Source: an uncultured Lachnospiraceae bacterium (GTDB lineage: Bacteria > Bacillota > Clostridia > Lachnospirales > Lachnospiraceae). From it: 12,151 nucleotides of DNA. Each line of letters opens with the position of its first letter. Positions within the stretch are counted from its first letter, which is position 1. This document shows positions 3,690 to 12,151 of this stretch, one piece after another. Position numbers and translations under genes: made by a program. The notes below the pieces were generated by a model. It searched no databases, was not told the origin of the DNA, and saw only the letters and a program-made list of their open reading frames with translations. The stretch is from positions 1 through 12,151 of the forward strand of contig CADBLW010000322.1 of assembly GCA_902795625.1 (NCBI GenBank). Direction: 5' to 3'.

Positions 3690-6333
3690 GAAGATATTCG
3701 GTACGCACAGTGAGCACGAGCTGAAGAGGATCCGTCCGCTGGTGGACAGCATTGAGGCCCTTGAGCCGGAGTACGAGAAGTTCACGGATGAGCAGCTGAG
3801 AGCGAAGACGGACGAGTTCAAAAAGCGCCTGTCGGAGGGCGAGACCCTCGATGACATCCTGGTGGAAGCATTTGCCACGGTGAGAGAGGCTGCGAAGAGA
3901 ACACTCGGACAGCGTGCGTTCCGTGTACAGCTGATCGGCGGTATCGTCCTGCATCAGGGACGTATCGCGGAGATGAGAACCGGTGAAGGTAAGACCCTCG
4001 TATCGACATTTCCCGTGTACCTCAACGCGCTGACCGGCAACGGCGTTCATGTCGTCACCGTCAACGATTACCTGGCAAAGCGTGACTCCGAGTGGATGGG
4101 TCAGATCCATCGCTTCCTCGGACTCACCGTCGGATGTATCCTGAACAGCATGGACAACGACGACCGCCGCGTTGCGTACGCGTGTGACATCACATACGGA
4201 ACCAACAATGAGTTCGGTTTCGACTACCTGCGTGACAACATGGTGCTCTACAAGGAGCGGCTTGTCATGCGCGGTCTGCCCTACGCCGTGATCGATGAGG
4301 TCGACTCGGTATTGATCGATGAGGCGAGAACCCCGCTCATCATTTCCGGACAGAGCGGCAAATCGACGAAGCTCTACGAGATGTGCGACATCCTTGCCTG
4401 CCAGCTCAAGAAGGGTACCGAGACCGAGGTTTCCAAGATGGACATGCTCATGGGTGAGCAGGCCAGAGAGACAGGAGACTTCGTTGTCGACGAGAAGGAC
4501 AGAAACGTCAACCTGACCGAGGAAGGTGTCCGCAAGGTTGAGCAGTTCTTCCGCATCGAGAACCTCGCCGATCCCGAGAACCTGGAGATCCAGCACAACA
4601 TCAATCTCGCGCTCAAGGCTCACAACCTCTTCAAGCGCGACCATGACTATGTCGTTCAGGATGATCAGGTCCTGATCGTCGATGACTTCACCGGACGTAT
4701 CCTTCCGGGCCGCCGTTACAGTGACGGTCTGCATCAGGCGATCGAGGCGAAGGAGCATGTGAAGGTGAAGCGCGAAAGCAAGACCCTCGCGACGATCACG
4801 TTCCAGAACTTCTTCAACAAGTACGAGAAGAAATGCGGTATGACCGGTACCGCTTTGACCGAGGAAAATGAGTTCCGCCAGATTTACGGCATGGACGTCG
4901 TGGCAATCCCCACGAACAAGCCCATTGCGCGTATCGACCACGAGGATGCGGTGTACCGCACCAAGCAGGAGAAGCTGAACGCCATCGCCGACGCGGTTGC
5001 GGAGGCGCATGAGAAGGGACAGCCGGTGCTTGTCGGTACGATCACGATCGAGGCTTCCGAGACCGTGAGCGCGATGCTTCGCAAGAGACATATCCCTCAT
5101 CAGGTGCTGAACGCGAAATTCCATGAGATGGAAGCCGAGATCATCGCGGAGGCAGGCAAGAAGGGTGCGGTAACCATCGCGACCAACATGGCCGGCCGTG
5201 GTACCGATATCCGTCTTGGCGGGCATATAGAGATCCCCGAGGACGCGACGCCTGAGGAGCGCGCGAAGATGAACGCGGAAGCTGAGGAGCGCGCGAACGA
5301 GGTCAAGGCTCTGGGCGGTCTGAAGATCATCGGTACCGAGCGTCACGAGTCCCGCCGTATCGATAACCAGCTGCGTGGACGTGCCGGCCGTCAGGGTGAC
5401 CCCGGTGAGTCCCGGTTCTACATTTCCCTCGAGGATGACCTGATGCGTCTGTTCGGTTCGGAGCGTATGATGGGTCTGTTCAAGACTCTCGGTCTCACGG
5501 ACGGCGCGGAAATCCATCACCGAATGCTCTCGAGCGTGATCGAGAAGGCGCAGAAGAAGATCGAGGACAACAACTTCGGTATCCGTAAGAATTTGCTGGA
5601 ATATGACCGCGTGAACAATGAGCAGCGCGAGATCATCTACGAGGAGCGCCGCCGCGTGCTCGACGGCGAGAACATGCGTGAGTACATCCTCAAGATGGCA
5701 CGCAACACGGTTGAGCGCATCGTGAGCAACCATATCGGAGACGATATGTATCCCGAGCAGTGGGATATGGATCAGCTCAACGAGGATCTGCTCCAGATCG
5801 TTCCGATCGAGCCGATCAAGCTGGACGAGTACCTCAGCAAGCACGGCAAGAAGCAGGATATCATCGAGCTTGCACAGCAGGCGGCTCTTGCCCTCTACGA
5901 GGAGAAGGAGAAGACGCTTTTCCCCGATATCGAACAGTTCCGTGAGGCGGAGCGCGTCGTTCTTTTGAATGTCATCGACCGCCACTGGATGAATCACATT
6001 GACGACATGGATCAGCTTCGTCAGGGTATCGGACTGCAGTCCTACGGCCAGAGAGATCCTGTTCAGGAGTACAAGTTCCAGGGTTACGAGATGTTCGAGA
6101 ATATGATCAACTCCATAAGTGAGGACACCATCCGTCTTCTCATGAACCTTAGGGTGGAGCAGAAGGTTGAGCGCAAGGAGGTCGCGAAGATCACCGGAAC
6201 GAACAAGGATGACACCGTGGCCAACGCACCGATCCGCCGCGCGACCAAGAAGGTTCAGCCGAACGATCCGTGCCCGTGCGGTTCCGGCAAGAAGTACAAG
6301 TTCTGCTGCATGAAGAAGGGCGGAGCAGAGTAA
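3676..6333 (+). CDS. secA: Preprotein translocase ATPase SecA
   Basis: This 885-residue protein is the motor that drives unfolded preproteins through the SecYEG channel at the cytoplasmic membrane using ATP. The N-terminal Walker A is MRTGEGKT (100-107). The Walker B DEVD (207-210) and nearby DEAR (215-218) mark nucleotide-binding domain 1, and the preprotein cross-linking domain follows. Nucleotide-binding domain 2 carries GRGTD (507-511) and the arginine-finger motif QLRGRAGRQGD (565-575). The helical scaffold and wing domains follow. The C-terminus has the SEC-C zinc motif CPCGSGKKYKFCC (866-878), which binds SecB or ribosomes in other bacteria. It is slightly longer than the roughly 840 residues of Bacillus SecA. 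The extra length appears to lie in charged insertions near 225-275 and 515-545, which are common in Clostridia. Start and ribosome binding site are unambiguous. Codons strongly favour C/G-ending forms such as AAG, GAG, ATC and AAC, fitting high expression. prfB begins 35 bases after its stop. Confidence 0.98.
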   Translation: MKLIEKIFGTHSEHELKRIRPLVDSIEALEPEYEKFTDEQLRAKTDEFKKRLSEGETLDDILVEAFATVREAAKRTLGQRAFRVQLIGGIVLHQGRIAEMRTGEGKTLVSTFPVYLNALTGNGVHVVTVNDYLAKRDSEWMGQIHRFLGLTVGCILNSMDNDDRRVAYACDITYGTNNEFGFDYLRDNMVLYKERLVMRGLPYAVIDEVDSVLIDEARTPLIISGQSGKSTKLYEMCDILACQLKKGTETEVSKMDMLMGEQARETGDFVVDEKDRNVNLTEEGVRKVEQFFRIENLADPENLEIQHNINLALKAHNLFKRDHDYVVQDDQVLIVDDFTGRILPGRRYSDGLHQAIEAKEHVKVKRESKTLATITFQNFFNKYEKKCGMTGTALTEENEFRQIYGMDVVAIPTNKPIARIDHEDAVYRTKQEKLNAIADAVAEAHEKGQPVLVGTITIEASETVSAMLRKRHIPHQVLNAKFHEMEAEIIAEAGKKGAVTIATNMAGRGTDIRLGGHIEIPEDATPEERAKMNAEAEERANEVKALGGLKIIGTERHESRRIDNQLRGRAGRQGDPGESRFYISLEDDLMRLFGSERMMGLFKTLGLTDGAEIHHRMLSSVIEKAQKKIEDNNFGIRKNLLEYDRVNNEQREIIYEERRRVLDGENMREYILKMARNTVERIVSNHIGDDMYPEQWDMDQLNEDLLQIVPIEPIKLDEYLSKHGKKQDIIELAQQAALALYEEKEKTLFPDIEQFREAERVVLLNVIDRHWMNHIDDMDQLRQGIGLQSYGQRDPVQEYKFQGYEMFENMINSISEDTIRLLMNLRVEQKVERKEVAKITGTNKDDTVANAPIRRATKKVQPNDPCPCGSGKKYKFCCMKKGGAE

Positions 6334-6368
6334 TTTAGAGTTTCAGAAGATGTTTTAGGAGTCAGACT

Positions 6369-7490
6369 ATGATTGAACTGGATGAAGCAAAATTCACCCT
6401 TCAGGGGTACAAGGGAATGCTGAAGGAAGTCGGCGATTCCCTGGACCTTGAGAACAAGGAGCGCAAGATCGAGGAGCTCTCGGGCCTTCTGGAATCACCG
6501 GGGTTCTGGGACAATCCCGACCGCGCGCAGGCTGCCACGAGAGAGCTCAACGAGCTCAAGAACATCGTCGACGGGTTCCGCAAGCTGGAGCGCCAGTACA
6601 ACGACATCGGCGATCTGATTGAGATGGGCAACGAGGAAAATGACCCCGAGATCGTGCCGGAGATCCAGGCCGACCTCGCCGTATTTACCGAGGAGCTGGA
6701 GGCGCTTCGCCTCGAGACGCTTCTCTCGTCGCCCTATGACAAGGAAAATGCAATCGTCACGCTCCATGCGGGCGCCGGCGGAACGGAGAGTTGCGACTGG
6801 GCGAGCATGCTGTATCGCATGTACCAGAAGTGGGCGCAGAAGAAGGGCTTCGGCTTCGAGGTCCTGGACTACCAGGACGGTGACGAGGCCGGCATCAAGG
6901 CGGTCACGTTCCAGGTGGACGGCCACAACGCGTACGGGTATCTGAAGTCCGAGCACGGCGTACACCGCCTTGTCCGCATCAGCCCGTTCAACGCGGTGGG
7001 CAAGCGCCAGACCTCCTTCGTTTCGTGTGACGTCATGCCTGACATCGAGGAGGACCTCGACGTCGAGATCAACGAGAAGGATATCCGTATCGATACATAC
7101 CATTCCAGCGGTGCCGGCGGCCAGCATATCAACAAGACATCGTCCGCCATCCGCATCACCCATTTTCCGACGGGTATCGTTGTGCAGTGCCAGAATGAGC
7201 GTTCGCAGCTGCAGAACAAGACGAAGGCCATGCAGATGCTGAAGGCCAAGCTGTTCATCCTCAAGCAGGAGGAGCAGCTCAACAAGGAGTCGGGCATCCG
7301 CGGTGAGCAGAAGGACATCAACTTCGGCAGCCAGATCCGCTCGTACGTGCTGCAGCCCTACACGATGGTGAAGGACACGCGCACGCAGGTGGAAGTCGGC
7401 AACGCGCAGAGCGTTCTCGACGGCAACCTCGATCCGTTCATCAACGGGTATCTCAAGTGGATGGCGCGCAAGCCCGGAGCCGAGGAGTAA
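6369..7490 (+). CDS. prfB: Peptide chain release factor 2 (single uninterrupted frame)
   Basis: This 373-residue class I release factor recognises UAA and UGA on the ribosome and triggers peptidyl-tRNA hydrolysis. Three features identify it: the RF2 codon-recognition tripeptide SPF (205-207, in VRISPFNAVGK), the catalytic GGQ (250-252, in SSGAGGQHINK) and the general RF N-terminal domain. In most bacteria prfB has an in-frame TGA near codon 26 that requires a +1 frameshift at CTT TGA C. Here the homologous spot reads GAT TCC CTG GAC CTT GAG (6435-6452), encoding DSLDLE with no TGA. The gene is therefore one continuous frame, and the family's autoregulatory shift is absent. AGGAG (6357-6361) is seven bases from the ATG. 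The 35-base gap after secA with no terminator suggests co-transcription with secA, giving a secA-prfB pair that is common in Gram-positives. Confidence 0.97.
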   Translation: MIELDEAKFTLQGYKGMLKEVGDSLDLENKERKIEELSGLLESPGFWDNPDRAQAATRELNELKNIVDGFRKLERQYNDIGDLIEMGNEENDPEIVPEIQADLAVFTEELEALRLETLLSSPYDKENAIVTLHAGAGGTESCDWASMLYRMYQKWAQKKGFGFEVLDYQDGDEAGIKAVTFQVDGHNAYGYLKSEHGVHRLVRISPFNAVGKRQTSFVSCDVMPDIEEDLDVEINEKDIRIDTYHSSGAGGQHINKTSSAIRITHFPTGIVVQCQNERSQLQNKTKAMQMLKAKLFILKQEEQLNKESGIRGEQKDINFGSQIRSYVLQPYTMVKDTRTQVEVGNAQSVLDGNLDPFINGYLKWMARKPGAEE

Positions 7491-7599
7491 GCATTCGGAC
7501 AGTGCCGGCACAGGACAGCGAGAGCTGAGACAGCGCAGGCAGCAAAGATAGTAAGACAGCAAGGCAGTGCAGGCAGTAAGACAGTGAAAGGCGTCTGTG
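7491..7599 (+). repeat. CAG-rich degenerate repeats between prfB and uvrB
   Basis: The 109-base spacer is dominated by RRCAG words. GACAGCGCAGGCAGCAA (7529-7545) and GGCAGTGCAGGCAGTAA (7563-7579) are 17-bp copies 34 bases apart that differ at three positions, all transitions. No hairpin, terminator or convincing promoter is seen. The last part holds AAAGG (7587-7591), the probable uvrB ribosome binding site. Confidence 0.55.
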
Positions 7600-9582
<1,983 letters not shown>

Positions 9583-9632
9583 ACGTCGGCACAGAACACA
9601 GATTAAGAATAAGACTTAGAAAGACCGTTTTC

Positions 9633-12151
9633 ATGAGTGATCATAAGAAATACATTCGCATACGAGGCGCGAAGGAGAACAATTTAAAGGGGCTCAGCGT
9701 GAACATTCCGCGCGACGAGTTCGTGGTTCTTACGGGACTGAGCGGTTCCGGAAAATCCTCCCTCGCCTTTGACACGATCTATGCCGAAGGGCAGCGGCGG
9801 TACATGGAGTCCCTCTCCTCGTACGCCCGCATGTTCTTAGGGCAGATGGAGAAGCCTGATGTGGAGAGCATCGAAGGACTTCCCCCGGCCATCTCCATCG
9901 ATCAGAAATCAACCAACCGAAATCCCCGTTCCACCGTCGGCACGGTCACCGAGATCTATGACCATCTGCGCCTTTTGTACGCAAGGGTCGGTACGCCGCA
10001 CTGCCCGAACTGCGGTAAGGAGATCAAGCGCCAGACTGTCGACCAGATCGTCGATTCACTGATGTCGCTGCCCGCAGGCACGCGCTATCAGCTGCTTGCT
10101 CCGATGGTCAGGGGAAGAAAGGGCGAGCACGCCAAAGTGCTCGAATCGGCAAAACGAAGCGGCTACGTTCGCGTCCGTGTGGACGGCAGCGTCTACGACC
10201 TGTCGGAGGAGATCAAACTGGACAAGAACGTGAAACATACCATTGAGATCATTGTGGACCGTCTGTCGGCGAAGGAGGGCATTGAGACCCGCCTCACCGA
10301 TTCCGTGGAAACCGCGCTGCGTCTCGGGGAGGGACTTCTCCTCGTGGACGTGATCGGCGGTGAGACGCTCTCATTTTCTCAGAATTTCGCGTGTCCGGAT
10401 TGCGGGATCAGCATCGAGGAGCTCGAGCCGAGATCATTTTCCTTCAACAATCCGTTTGGCGCATGTCCGGCCTGCAACGGTCTGGGGTACACGATGGAGT
10501 TTTCGGAGCGGAAGATCGTTCCGGATCCGTCGCTTTCCATCAACCGGGGTGCATTGGCTGCGCCGGGATTCCAGTCCAGTGACAATCGTACCAGTTTCGC
10601 CTGGGCCTATCTGAAAGGGCTTGCGGATGCGTACGGTTTCTCCTTGGACACACCCTACGGGGAGCTGTCCGAGGAAGCGCGAAGGGTATTGATGTACGGC
10701 GATGACGGACGTACCGTGAAAGTCCATTACCAGAGCCGGCGCGGGCAGGGGCAGTATGACATTCCCGCGGACGGCGTGATCCGGAATCTGCAGCAGAGGT
10801 ATCGGGAGACCGCATCCGAGACCATGCGGCAGGAGTACGAATCGTTCATGGACATCTGTCCCTGCAAGGAGTGTAAGGGCCTTCGGCTTCGCAAGGAAGC
10901 ACTGGCCGTGACGGTGGATGAGCGCAATATCGCAGAGGTATGCGATATGCCCGTAGGCACACTGCAGCGCTTTATCACCGACCTGAAGCTCACACCGCAG
11001 AAGGAGCAGATCGCGAAACTGATCCTGCGGGAGATCCGTTCCCGCGTTGGTTTCCTGATGGAAGTAGGACTCGACTACCTCACGCTCTCGCGACCGACCG
11101 CGTCGCTCTCGGGCGGCGAGGCACAGCGGATCCGCCTGGCGACCCAGATCGGGTCCGGGCTGGTGGGTGTTGCCTACATTCTCGATGAGCCTTCCATCGG
11201 ACTGCACCAGAGGGACAACGACCGCCTGCTTCGCTCGCTGAAGCAGCTGCGGGACCTCGGCAACACGCTGATCGTCGTCGAGCACGATGAGGACACGATG
11301 CGCGCTGCGGACTGGGTCATCGATATCGGACCCGGCGCCGGGCAGCACGGAGGCGAGGTTGTCGCGGAGGGCACGGCCGAGGACATTATGGCCTGCCCGA
11401 GATCGATCACCGGCGATTATCTCGCGGGACGAAAGTTTGTGCCGGTTCCCGCGAAGAGAAGAACGCCGTCGGGATGGATCACGATCAAGGGAGCGAGAGA
11501 GCACAACTTAAAGAACATCGACGTGAAGGTGCCTCTCGGAGTATTCACCTGCGTGACCGGCGTGTCCGGTTCCGGCAAGAGTTCCCTAATCAACGAGATC
11601 CTGTACAAGTCCTTAGCGCGCAAGTTAAACCGCGCCACGACGATCCTGCCCGGGGACCACGACACGATCGAGGGCACCGAGGCCCTGGACAAGGTGATCG
11701 ATATTGACCAGTCACCCATCGGACGCACGCCGCGTTCGAACCCCGCGACCTACACGGGGGTGTTTGACCAGATCCGCGATCTGTTTGCGTCCACCACGGA
11801 GGCGAAGCTGCGCGGTTACAGCAAGGGGCGCTTCAGTTTCAATGTGAAGGGCGGCCGCTGCGAGGCGTGCAAGGGCGACGGAATCGTGAAGATCGAGATG
11901 AATTTCCTGCCGGATGTGTATGTGCCGTGTGAGGTTTGCGGCGGCAAGCGCTACAACCGTGAGACGCTCGAGGCGACGTACAAGGGCAAAAACATCTTAG
12001 ATATTCTCGACATGCGCGTTGAGGAGGCGGTGAAGTACTTTGAGAACATCCCGTCCATCTGCAACAAGATCAAGACGCTGGACGCAGTCGGGCTTTCTTA
12101 CCTGAAGCTCGGACATCCGTCCACCTCGCTCTCGGGCGGCGAGGCACAGCG
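9633..12151 (+). CDS. uvrA: Excinuclease ABC subunit UvrA (cut off by window end)
   Basis: The first 839 codons of the damage-sensing ABC ATPase of nucleotide excision repair are present, in an open frame that runs off the window without a stop. Full-length UvrA is usually about 940-960 residues, so roughly 100 residues are missing. The first Walker A is GLSGSGKSS (35-43). CxxC pairs at 124/127, 254/257, 278/281 and 411/414 include the first zinc module. The first ABC signature is LSGGEAQR (492-499), with Walker B ILDEPSIGL (516-524). The second half has Walker A GVSGSGKSS (643-651), the C-terminal zinc module with Cys 743, 746, 766 and 769, and a second LSGGEAQR at the very edge. The ATG at 9633 is preceded only by a weak AGAAAG (9618-9623), so initiation may depend on uvrB translation. 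The start matches the family N-terminus (IRGAKENNLK). Confidence 0.97.
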   Translation, partial: MSDHKKYIRIRGAKENNLKGLSVNIPRDEFVVLTGLSGSGKSSLAFDTIYAEGQRRYMESLSSYARMFLGQMEKPDVESIEGLPPAISIDQKSTNRNPRSTVGTVTEIYDHLRLLYARVGTPHCPNCGKEIKRQTVDQIVDSLMSLPAGTRYQLLAPMVRGRKGEHAKVLESAKRSGYVRVRVDGSVYDLSEEIKLDKNVKHTIEIIVDRLSAKEGIETRLTDSVETALRLGEGLLLVDVIGGETLSFSQNFACPDCGISIEELEPRSFSFNNPFGACPACNGLGYTMEFSERKIVPDPSLSINRGALAAPGFQSSDNRTSFAWAYLKGLADAYGFSLDTPYGELSEEARRVLMYGDDGRTVKVHYQSRRGQGQYDIPADGVIRNLQQRYRETASETMRQEYESFMDICPCKECKGLRLRKEALAVTVDERNIAEVCDMPVGTLQRFITDLKLTPQKEQIAKLILREIRSRVGFLMEVGLDYLTLSRPTASLSGGEAQRIRLATQIGSGLVGVAYILDEPSIGLHQRDNDRLLRSLKQLRDLGNTLIVVEHDEDTMRAADWVIDIGPGAGQHGGEVVAEGTAEDIMACPRSITGDYLAGRKFVPVPAKRRTPSGWITIKGAREHNLKNIDVKVPLGVFTCVTGVSGSGKSSLINEILYKSLARKLNRATTILPGDHDTIEGTEALDKVIDIDQSPIGRTPRSNPATYTGVFDQIRDLFASTTEAKLRGYSKGRFSFNVKGGRCEACKGDGIVKIEMNFLPDVYVPCEVCGGKRYNRETLEATYKGKNILDILDMRVEEAVKYFENIPSICNKIKTLDAVGLSYLKLGHPSTSLSGGEAQ

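Noticed and set aside
3511..5997. 828-codon open frame on the minus strand over secA
   Set aside because: It is antisense to an unmistakable secA. Such long shadow frames arise from its biased codon use, and the translation is Leu/Val/His-rich with no domain.

Overview
The window reads as a chromosomal segment of a moderately GC-rich Gram-positive bacterium, most likely a member of Clostridia (Lachnospiraceae-like). Three things suggest this: the run secA - prfB - uvrB - uvrA, a sequence-typical firmicute SecA with a C-terminal SEC-C zinc motif, and an ECF sigma factor paired with a one-pass membrane protein carrying PASTA domains. All recognised genes lie on the + strand. The genus assignment is inference; no rRNA or other direct taxonomic marker is present.

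Layout. (1) 1-87: the last 28 codons of a thioredoxin reductase-like flavoprotein, followed by a clear intrinsic terminator (106-168). (2) 316-3044: a two-gene unit made of an ECF-type sigma factor and, overlapping it by ATGA, a 731-residue transmembrane protein with three PASTA domains, a Pro/Thr stalk, an EF-hand-like loop and a 21-residue-period leucine-rich repeat domain. The arrangement is that of a sigma factor and its membrane regulator, but the cytoplasmic N-terminus matches no anti-sigma domain I can name. (3) 3045-3675: a 631-bp AT-rich intergenic region. It holds a cluster of six DnaA-box-like 9-mers (3171-3288, two of them perfect), two TTGTnnnACAA dyads on promoter-like elements, a 17-bp hairpin with a G-rich loop, two possible tiny leader ORFs and a good SigA-type promoter for secA. 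(4) 3676-6333 secA, 6369-7490 prfB (naturally lacking the usual programmed frameshift), 7600-9582 uvrB, and 9633 to the window end uvrA (cut off at codon 840). These are closely spaced and probably at least partly co-transcribed, because no terminator is visible between them.

How the parts fit. The right half is housekeeping: the protein export motor, peptide release factor 2 and two subunits of the UvrABC excision nuclease. The left half is the accessory part. A cell-surface protein whose ectodomain could bind peptidoglycan fragments (PASTA) and another ligand (LRR) is translationally coupled to a sigma factor, suggesting an envelope-sensing transcription switch. The spacer between the two halves is the densest non-coding region and may be a DnaA-binding locus, although gene orientation does not support calling it oriC.
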